From contig JANYKE010000158.1 in assembly GCA_025361685.1 (NCBI GenBank), forward strand, positions 1-6,270: 6,270 nucleotides of DNA. The letters are read 5' to 3'. The DNA comes from Eubacteriales bacterium (lineage in GTDB: Bacteria; Bacillota; Clostridia; JANYKE01). The position numbers were made by a program, and so were the translations under genes. Below are positions 1-5,665 of this stretch, one piece after another (the first letter of the stretch is position 1; each line of letters opens with the position of its first letter). The notes beneath the pieces were generated by a model. That model had not been told where the DNA came from and did no database searches. It saw only the letters and a program-made list of their open reading frames with translations.

Positions 1-1
1 A

Positions 2-859
2 CCGAAGCCAACTCCGACACCAAAACCGGTCGTCGGGAAGGATGCATATATCAATGGTGACAATGTCAATTTCAGAAGTCAGGGAAGTGTTGATGCATCA
101 GTTTACGAGAAACTCGCTAAGAATACAGTAATCGTTGCATATGAGCAAAGCAACAGTTTTACAAAGGTTAAATATAAAGGAGCAATCGGCTGGGTAAGCA
201 GCGGATTTGTTTCCTATGGTAAGCCGGCTCCGCCAAGTCCGCCAAGTACAGGTAGCACGTACACTTCCAAGACAGCATATATAGATGGTTCGAATGTTAA
301 TGTAAGAGAGTCGGCAAGTTCTGGCAGCGAGGTAGTTTCTCACTTGCAGAACGCAACAAAGCTTACGGTTACAGGAGAGCAAGGCGACTGGTATAAGATT
401 AAGTGCTCCAATGTTGTCGGATGGATTAGCAAGGCATACATTTCATTTACAGCACCGACGGATGAGAATGGCAACGGAAGCGGTAATCCTGCATCCGGTA
501 ACCAAGCAACAGCAGCTAATGTAGTTGCTTATGCCAAAACATTTTTGGGTTGTCCTTATGTCTATGGAGGGATGTCACCAAGTGGATTTGACTGTTCCGG
601 ATTCACAAGTTATGTGTTTAAAAAATTCGGAATATCATTAAACAGAAGCGCGGCCGGTCAGAGATCTAACGGAGTCTATGTAGCAAAGGGTAATTTACAG
701 CCCGGCGATTTGGTCTGTTTCAACGGCCATTCCGGAATATATATTGGCAATGGTCAGTATATTAATTCCGCATCAGGCAGCTCAATGAAGGTTATTATCA
801 GTAATTTGAGTGACAATTGGTCAGCTAACAATTATATTATGGGGAGAAGGGTGCTTTAA
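2..859 (+). CDS. SH3b-NlpC/P60 (C40 family) cell-wall peptidase, 5' end missing
   Basis: The frame is open from base 2, so the true start lies upstream; 285 residues are visible. They begin with a Pro/Thr/Lys linker (PKPTPTPKP), then SH3b domain 1 (about 13-72, ending GWVSSGFVSY), a Pro/Ser linker, SH3b domain 2 (about 90-149, with NVNVRESAS and GWISKAYISF), a Gly/Asn/Ser linker, and an NlpC/P60 domain (about 173-285). Catalytic residues are visible: Cys198 in FDCSGF, His243 in NGHSGIYIG, and Asn255 in YINSAS as the polar third residue. The domain seems complete and ends at TAA 857-859. Family knowledge: C40 enzymes cut peptidoglycan stem peptides, often after D-Glu, and SH3b domains bind wall peptides. 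A signal peptide is expected upstream but not visible. The linker at the very start suggests more domains before it. An enolase-superfamily gene follows almost without a gap, so co-translation is likely. Hydrolase class is sure; exact bond and cellular role are not. Confidence 0.93.
   Translation, partial: PKPTPTPKPVVGKDAYINGDNVNFRSQGSVDASVYEKLAKNTVIVAYEQSNSFTKVKYKGAIGWVSSGFVSYGKPAPPSPPSTGSTYTSKTAYIDGSNVNVRESASSGSEVVSHLQNATKLTVTGEQGDWYKIKCSNVVGWISKAYISFTAPTDENGNGSGNPASGNQATAANVVAYAKTFLGCPYVYGGMSPSGFDCSGFTSYVFKKFGISLNRSAAGQRSNGVYVAKGNLQPGDLVCFNGHSGIYIGNGQYINSASGSSMKVIISNLSDNWSANNYIMGRRVL
843..850 (+). promoter_or_regulatory. Ribosome-binding site for the enolase-superfamily gene, inside the hydrolase 3' end
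   Basis: GGAGAAGG lies in the last codons of the hydrolase gene and carries two Shine-Dalgarno matches (GGAG and AAGG). It ends 10 bases before the ATA codon at 861, a workable spacing. No comparable site precedes the in-frame GTG at 810, where the nearest GAAGG (787-791) is 18 bases away. This site is the main reason to place the start near 861. Its position suggests translational coupling with the hydrolase. Confidence 0.6.
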
Positions 860-860
860 T

Positions 861-2015
861 ATAAAAATCACAAAAATTGAACCCATTATTATTTCTTACA
901 CACTTCCAACCCCGATACGTACTTCGTTCGGGGTTATGTCGCAAAGAAATCAAATGATTTTGAATATACATACGGATGAAGGTATTGTTGGTCACGGTGA
1001 GGTTTGGACCAACTATCCGGCTTGGAATGCGGATGAAAAAAATATATTATTGAAGCGAGGATTTGAGGAGCTGCTTATCGGGCAGAATCCGTTGGACATA
1101 GAGGGTATTAATTCAAGAATTAATAGCGGCGTTATTAACTCCGGCACGGGGAGGCAGTGGGGCGCGTACGGTCACATTATGCAGGCTGTGAGCGGGATTG
1201 ATATTGCGCTGTGGGATATAAAGGGTAAGTATGAGAATAAGCCGCTGTACAGACTGGTTTCGGAGTCGGGCGGGAGAGTTCGAGATGTTGTGCCTGCTTA
1301 TGCGAGCGGTCTTGATCCGCGAGATTTTGATGTGTATATCGGTGATGTTATCGATATGGGTTATGGGACGTTTAAGGTTAAGGTTGGGTTTTCGGATGAG
1401 GTTGATTTGAGCAATGTGGCTAAGATGAGACAGTTGATTGGCCAAGATAGAGAATTGTTTATTGATGCTAACCAAGGTTGGTCAGATTCAGAACAGGCTT
1501 TGGGCATGTTGGACAAGCTTAAGGTGTTTGGTCCTGTGCTGATTGAGGAGCCGGTTGCTGCTTATAAGATTAAGGATTACGTGAAGGTTAAAGCGGCGGG
1601 ACTGATGAAGGTCGCGGGGGGCGAGAATTTGTACGGCGTCCGAGAGTTTGTTGAGCCTCTTGAGCAGATGAGTCTCGATTTGGTTCAACCCGATATCGCA
1701 AAGACAGGCGGCGTGACAGAGTTTCTAAAGATTATAAAGCTTGCCAAGAGTTATGGTATAGATTATGCGCCGCACATGTTTTCAACAGGAATTGCCCAGA
1801 TGGCCTCACTACAGATTATGTTTGGCATAGAAGGCGGCACTATTATGGAAGTCGACGGCAATCCGAATCCGTTTTTAACAGAAATGTTAAGCGAGCGATT
1901 TGTTAAGTTTTCTGACGGCAGCTTTACAATAGACGATAGTAAAGAACTACCCGGAATTGGATTTGTGCTCAATCAAGATTTCATTGATAAGTACAGACGC
2001 GAGCCAAAAATTTAA
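861..2015 (+). CDS. Enolase-superfamily enzyme, mandelate racemase subgroup; probable ATA start
   Basis: This encodes 384 residues if the start is ATA 861, usual for the family; the only standard upstream start is GTG 810 (401 residues), which would add 17 unrelated residues. From ATA the protein begins (M)KITKIEPIIISY, the normal first strand. The N-terminal capping domain (1 to about 125) has RTSFGVMSQR and HGEVW. The barrel shows Lys172-x-Lys174 (FKVKVG), metal ligands Asp202 (IDANQG), Glu229/230 (IEEP) and Glu255 (GGEN), then Asp278 (QPDIAKTGG) and His305 (APHMF). KxK plus an Asp/His pair is the mandelate-racemase-subgroup pattern, which abstracts a proton next to a carboxylate using Mg2+; members are racemases or acid-sugar dehydratases. 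Dipeptide epimerases carry Lys on strand six, which is not seen here. The enzyme should be cytoplasmic. Substrate is unknown; the neighbouring wall hydrolase hints at a wall-derived compound, but that is inference. Confidence 0.88.
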   Translation: MKITKIEPIIISYTLPTPIRTSFGVMSQRNQMILNIHTDEGIVGHGEVWTNYPAWNADEKNILLKRGFEELLIGQNPLDIEGINSRINSGVINSGTGRQWGAYGHIMQAVSGIDIALWDIKGKYENKPLYRLVSESGGRVRDVVPAYASGLDPRDFDVYIGDVIDMGYGTFKVKVGFSDEVDLSNVAKMRQLIGQDRELFIDANQGWSDSEQALGMLDKLKVFGPVLIEEPVAAYKIKDYVKVKAAGLMKVAGGENLYGVREFVEPLEQMSLDLVQPDIAKTGGVTEFLKIIKLAKSYGIDYAPHMFSTGIAQMASLQIMFGIEGGTIMEVDGNPNPFLTEMLSERFVKFSDGSFTIDDSKELPGIGFVLNQDFIDKYRREPKI

Positions 2016-2034
2016 ATACGATTATTGACAAAAT

Positions 2035-2050
2035 TGCAGCCGATGCTGCA
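2035..2050 (+). repeat. Short perfect inverted repeat abutting the comEC start codon
   Basis: TGCAGC-CGAT-GCTGCA forms a perfect 6-bp stem with a 4-base loop. Its last base is the A of the comEC ATG. It occupies the place where a ribosome-binding site would be, and no AGGAGG-like sequence is seen in the 34-base gap 2016-2049. There is no T-run after it, so it is not a typical intrinsic terminator. It could hold back comEC initiation or be chance. Confidence 0.4.
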
Positions 2051-4374
2051 TGAAAAGAATACTAACCTGTTTAGCAATAGGACAGATTTTCGGGATAATA
2101 GCGGGAAGATATATGTCGCTAGGTTTTTTTGTACCTATTTTATTATTTCTCGCGCTTGTTACATTTGTTTTTGCAGTCTACAGAAAACGAAAGAATTCTG
2201 ATTATATTTTCATTCTAAAAATAGTTGCGGCAATTTTATTTTCATCTATAATTGCTTTTTCGCAAATATCATTTCTTAACAATAATGAATCGCAGATTAA
2301 AGAAAAATATTTCAACAGAGAATTTGTAATAAGCGGAATGGTAAAAAGTCCTATCAGGAGCAGCGAGTTTTACCATTCATTTGATTTTGATATTCGTAAC
2401 GAGGAATTCAAATTTACGGTTCAGGTTTCTGTAAAAAGAAATTTGAAAAACGGCAATAATGAAGAGAGTATAACAGCACTAAAGTATGGTGATAACATTG
2501 CACTTAAAGGGACGATTGAAAACCCTGAACAAAAAAGAAATCCGGATGACCTAGATATCGAAGAGTACCTGCGGCAAAACGGAATACTCGGAACTGTAAC
2601 TATCACTGCAGATCAAATTTATTTTGCTGATCTACCAACAAATTCCGGCAATGCAATTATTGGAGCGTCAATGGCAGTGCGGTCAAGGATAAATAATTTC
2701 TTTGATTCGTGCGGCCTAAAATCGTATGATGAAGCAATGCTGTTGAAAGGAGTTTTGATTGGCGACAAATCCGGCATCAGCAAAGACATTCAAGATGATT
2801 TTTCAGATGCAGGACTCACACATTTGCTAACCGTTTCGGGCACTCCTGTCACCTATGTAGCACTGCTTTTTATTTTCATATTCAGAGCACTGAGACTTTC
2901 AAAACGCACCTGCAATATTTTGGCGGTCATAGCACTGATATTGTTTATTTTTATCACAGGATTCACACCACCGGTGGTACGCGCAGTTATTATGGCTTCA
3001 TCCGCGCTAACAGCGTTGGTATTAAGACGAGAACATGACACCTATGTTGCAATCTCACTCGCATCGGTTATTATACTTGCAACCAATCCGTATCTGTTAT
3101 TCAACGCAGGGTTTCAACTTTCATTTGTTGCAACATTGTCAATTTTACTTTTCTATCGCGTAATCAATAATAAAATTCTCGCCATTTATACAAAGCGAAG
3201 AAAACACGCGCCTAAAAAAATTACCGGACTAATTCTCAGCGGAATCGCACTCACTATATCAGTCCAATTAGGGATAACACCATTATGCACAATCTACTTT
3301 AACAAAATAACGCTAATTGGAATTGTCACAAATCTAGCAGCGATGCCGCTCATTCCGATTTTGTCATATGCCGGTTATTTTATGCTAATCGTAATATTTA
3401 TTTTTCAACAGTTCGGAAATTTCATTTTCGAAATTCTAAAAGCACCAACGAATTGGCTTATATCAATAAGCCGTATTGCATCCGATGCAGGAGTTGGCAT
3501 AATTCAGACCGAAGGATTTTCAATATGGGTGACAGCAATTTACTATGGAATCTTGATATATATTTTTAAGTTAAGAAAAGTTAAGCATTCAAAAAAGATT
3601 GCTGCAATTTTAGCATTAACAATGGCAATTGCTATTACAATTAATATTAGTAGTGCATCTACAAAAAAACTTGAGATTGTTTTTCTCGATGTGGGTCAAG
3701 GCGATTGTATATTTATAAAAAGCGAGGATGGAAAAAACATTCTGGTCGATGTTGGCGAAAAGGCTGAACCTGTTTTGTCATATCTAAAATATCGGGGAAT
3801 AGGAACAATTGATTTGTTATTTGCGACACATGAACACGCCGATCATATAGGAGCACTAGGAGAGGTGAAAAATTCAATCAATATAAAAAAGATCATTGGT
3901 ACAGCGGCAGCCGGGGGAGAATTGGTTTGCGACAATACCAAAATAAATGTCGGCAATGATTTGGAATTTGAGGTTCACAATCCGCCAACCAAAGGCATAG
4001 AGGAACTGAGTGCCAACAACAAATCGCTGATGTTAAAAATGAAATTTAAGAATTTTTCACTAGTTCTTTCCGGTGATTGCGAGAAGGAAGCAGAAGCACT
4101 CGTAGAACAATCAGGAGAAGACCTTAGTGCCAATGTGATAAAGGTTGGACATCACGGCTCGGCAACATCTTCAACAGCTGATTTTTTAATGCGCGTCAAA
4201 CCAACGATAGCAGTTGTAAGCGTCGGAGAAAATAATCTCTACGGACACCCGGCAAACGACACACTGACAAGACTTCAAAACGTCGGAGCAAAAATTTATC
4301 GCACGGACAAAAACGGTGCTGTTATGATTGATACCGATGGTAGCAAAATATTTGTAAATGTAATGATAAAATGA
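2050..4374 (+). CDS. comEC: DNA internalization competence protein ComEC/Rec2
   Basis: This 774-residue protein matches the usual ComEC length (about 775). ComEC is the inner-membrane channel through which single-stranded DNA enters during natural transformation. Layout: N-terminal membrane segments (about 3-20, 24-43, 54-73); an OB-like DUF4131 domain (about 85-195) ending in RNPDDLDIEEYLRQNGI; the polytopic Competence domain (about 225-510) with GLTHLLTVSG, VVRAVIMA and FNAGFQLSF; a last membrane segment near 520-540; and a C-terminal metallo-beta-lactamase-fold domain from about 545. That domain keeps Asp547 (DVGQGDC), the HEHADH metal site (594-599), Asp676 (SGDCEKE), His701/702 (GHHGS) and His733 (YGHP), so nuclease function is plausible. 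ATG 2050 is the only in-frame start after TGA 2026, but no ribosome-binding site is seen; a hairpin is there instead. Pro266 stands where many homologues have His or Asn. comEA is not adjacent. holA follows in the common Firmicutes order. Confidence 0.95.
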   Translation: MKRILTCLAIGQIFGIIAGRYMSLGFFVPILLFLALVTFVFAVYRKRKNSDYIFILKIVAAILFSSIIAFSQISFLNNNESQIKEKYFNREFVISGMVKSPIRSSEFYHSFDFDIRNEEFKFTVQVSVKRNLKNGNNEESITALKYGDNIALKGTIENPEQKRNPDDLDIEEYLRQNGILGTVTITADQIYFADLPTNSGNAIIGASMAVRSRINNFFDSCGLKSYDEAMLLKGVLIGDKSGISKDIQDDFSDAGLTHLLTVSGTPVTYVALLFIFIFRALRLSKRTCNILAVIALILFIFITGFTPPVVRAVIMASSALTALVLRREHDTYVAISLASVIILATNPYLLFNAGFQLSFVATLSILLFYRVINNKILAIYTKRRKHAPKKITGLILSGIALTISVQLGITPLCTIYFNKITLIGIVTNLAAMPLIPILSYAGYFMLIVIFIFQQFGNFIFEILKAPTNWLISISRIASDAGVGIIQTEGFSIWVTAIYYGILIYIFKLRKVKHSKKIAAILALTMAIAITINISSASTKKLEIVFLDVGQGDCIFIKSEDGKNILVDVGEKAEPVLSYLKYRGIGTIDLLFATHEHADHIGALGEVKNSINIKKIIGTAAAGGELVCDNTKINVGNDLEFEVHNPPTKGIEELSANNKSLMLKMKFKNFSLVLSGDCEKEAEALVEQSGEDLSANVIKVGHHGSATSSTADFLMRVKPTIAVVSVGENNLYGHPANDTLTRLQNVGAKIYRTDKNGAVMIDTDGSKIFVNVMIK

Positions 4375-4385
4375 TAAAATATGTC

Positions 4386-4393
4386 AAAAGGAG
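4386..4393 (+). promoter_or_regulatory. Ribosome-binding site that decides the holA start
   Basis: AAAAGGAG ends 10 bases before the in-frame TTG at 4404. It is the best Shine-Dalgarno match near the holA start. The 20 bases before the competing ATG at 4371 contain no purine-rich site. A GTG at 4393-4395 also lies beside it but is in another frame. Confidence 0.6.
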
Positions 4394-4403
4394 TGATAAA
4401 GAT

Positions 4404-5426
4404 TTGGCAGCATACAATTCTTCATTTAAGAAAGCAAACACAGCATACGATAAGCTGAAAAAAGAAATTGACAACAAGGAAACCAGCGATGTCTATTTGT
4501 TTTATGGCGATGAAAAATTCCTGATCGAAAGATATGTGGATTCGATTTGCGGTTTGCTGCTCGAAGGCGATACAGCTATGTTAAACAAGGTTGTACTTGA
4601 TGAAGAAACAGACCCCGGCAAGATTGTTGCCGAAGCAGAGAACATGCCGTTCTTTGCAGAGAAGCGTGTAGTTATAGTATTGAATTCCGGTCAGTTCAAA
4701 AAGGGCGAATCGGATAAAAAAATTCAAGCATATTTTGAAGAACCTCATAAATCAACTTGCTTAATATTTGTTGAGAGCAAGGCAGTAGGTAATTCAAAGG
4801 CTGTCAATTTTCTAAAGAAATGCGGGGGACTAGCAGTCAATTTCGAATACAGAAGTTCAGATGAGCTCGAAGCGTGGATGGGACAATACATTTCCAAGAG
4901 AGGCAAAAGCATAAGCTATTCCGCATTAACATATTTTATCGCGATAAGCGATGAGTCCATGCATTCAATTCAAAATGAAGCTGACAAGCTCTTACTTTTC
5001 ATTGGTGACAGACCCGAAGTCATGCAAGAGGACATTGATGCAATTTGTACCAAGACAATTAAATCGCTTATTTTCGATATGACGCAAGCAATGCTAACCG
5101 GCAATAAAAAAGCCGCAATTTACGAGCTGGATAAAATGCTAGTCAATAAAGAAGAACCAATCGCAATAATCGGATTTCTCTCTTCTCATCTTTATAAATT
5201 ACTCAGAGTCATGGAGCTTTCGCAAAAAAGGATGAACCCCAAAAACATAGCCTTGGAAACCGGCATCTCAGATTACTATATCAGGAACCTAATCAAACAA
5301 AGCAAAAGCACAACAATACCAAATATTCAGCAGGCACTCGAAATGTGCCATGACCTAGACGTCAAATCCAAATCCACCTCCGAAGACATCCGCACCGCCC
5401 TCGAAACCTTCATAATCCAATTTTGA
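4404..5426 (+). CDS. holA: DNA polymerase III delta subunit HolA
   Basis: HolA is the delta subunit of the clamp-loader complex; it opens the sliding-clamp ring so that the clamp can be placed on DNA. Visible family features are DVYLFYGDEKFLIE near the N-terminus (a degenerate nucleotide-binding region), NMPFFAEKRVVIV, the CLIFVESKAVGNSKA stretch, ISDESMHSIQNEADKLLLF, the KSLIFDMTQAMLTGNK segment, and a helical C-terminal collar domain with IGFLSSHLYKLLRVMELS. TTG 4404 is chosen because AAAAGGAG precedes it; it gives 340 residues, typical for the family. The alternative ATG 4371 overlaps the comEC stop as ATGA and gives 351 residues, with 11 extra residues and no ribosome-binding site. Either way it is probably co-transcribed with comEC. 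The last 28 sense codons are strikingly C-ending. Confidence in the product is high, in the start moderate. Confidence 0.93.
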   Translation: MAAYNSSFKKANTAYDKLKKEIDNKETSDVYLFYGDEKFLIERYVDSICGLLLEGDTAMLNKVVLDEETDPGKIVAEAENMPFFAEKRVVIVLNSGQFKKGESDKKIQAYFEEPHKSTCLIFVESKAVGNSKAVNFLKKCGGLAVNFEYRSSDELEAWMGQYISKRGKSISYSALTYFIAISDESMHSIQNEADKLLLFIGDRPEVMQEDIDAICTKTIKSLIFDMTQAMLTGNKKAAIYELDKMLVNKEEPIAIIGFLSSHLYKLLRVMELSQKRMNPKNIALETGISDYYIRNLIKQSKSTTIPNIQQALEMCHDLDVKSKSTSEDIRTALETFIIQF

Positions 5427-5466
5427 AGACAATTAGAATTTCTATTTCAATAATAAACTCTCAAAG

Positions 5467-5501
5467 CATTAGCATATCTTTAAAAAGATGGCATATTAAT
5501 G
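5467..5501 (+). other. Imperfect AT-rich hairpin downstream of holA, not a clear terminator
   Basis: CATTA (5467-5471) can pair with TAATG (5497-5501), and inside them ATCTT (5476-5480) pairs with AAGAT (5485-5489) around a TAAA loop. TAATGA can alternatively pair with TCATT at 5509-5513. There is no GC-rich stem and no T-run, so it is not a standard intrinsic terminator. The rest of the 239-base gap between holA and the next gene shows no tRNA, riboswitch or convincing small gene. Confidence 0.2.
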
Positions 5502-5559
5502 ACAATAATCATTGAAACAATAAATATAAATAAATCTGAAAATTATTTGCAACTGCATA

Positions 5560-5588
5560 TTGACATATTAAGGTTACAGGCGTAGACT
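5560..5588 (+). promoter_or_regulatory. Candidate sigma-A promoter for the leucine-rich-repeat gene
   Basis: A perfect TTGACA (5560-5565) is followed after 17 bases by TAGACT (5583-5588), which matches TATAAT at 4 of 6 positions including the key first, second and last bases. The predicted transcript would begin near 5595 and have a leader of about 70 bases. The leader holds a small inverted repeat, CATGT (5603-5607) with ACATG (5614-5618). This supports separate transcription of the repeat protein from comEC-holA. Confidence 0.45.
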
Positions 5589-5652
5589 AATTATGAGATA
5601 CACATGTAAACAAACATGATGATAGCAAAACATAACTTGACACACGAGAAAA

Positions 5653-5657
5653 GAGGG
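5653..5657 (+). promoter_or_regulatory. Ribosome-binding site of the leucine-rich-repeat gene
   Basis: GAGGG sits 8 bases before ATG 5666 within the purine run GAGAAAAGAGGG. It is a good partial Shine-Dalgarno match at normal spacing and supports this ATG, which also opens a clean signal peptide. Confidence 0.65.
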
Positions 5658-5665
5658 CTAATTTT

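Noticed and set aside
98..382. 94-codon minus-strand frame over the SH3b domains
   Set aside because: The plus strand encodes two clear SH3b domains here; the antisense product is Cys-rich without a pattern and has no convincing start site.
1113..1475. 120-codon open frame on the minus strand within the enolase gene
   Set aside because: It is fully inside a gene with clear catalytic motifs, and its protein has no recognisable domain. The G/T-ending codons of the sense gene remove stops from the antisense strand.
2025..2053. TTGACA in the gap before comEC as a promoter
   Set aside because: No TATAAT-like sequence lies 16-18 bases downstream; the matching position is GCATGA across the start codon.
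1988..2053. Reading NTIIDKIAADAA ending at TGA 2051 as a protein tail
   Set aside because: A stop at 1988 leaves only about 20 codons in that frame, with no upstream coding signal; it reflects the hairpin sequence.
5434..5448. TAGAATTTCTA followed by TTTC as a holA terminator
   Set aside because: The stem is only about 4 AT-rich pairs and no real T-run follows.
5499..5585. 28-residue open frame from ATG in the holA downstream gap
   Set aside because: There is no good ribosome-binding site, it overlaps the predicted promoter, and the composition is that of random AT-rich DNA.
5603..5618. Inverted repeat CATGT/ACATG in the leader as a catabolite-control operator
   Set aside because: The central CG and right half of the known cre pattern do not match; it remains only a small palindrome of unknown meaning.
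5637..5665. Second TTGACA near the leucine-rich-repeat gene
   Set aside because: At 16-18 bases spacing the -10 would be TAATTT or AATTTT lying directly against the start codon, beyond the ribosome-binding site, which would leave the transcript without a leader.
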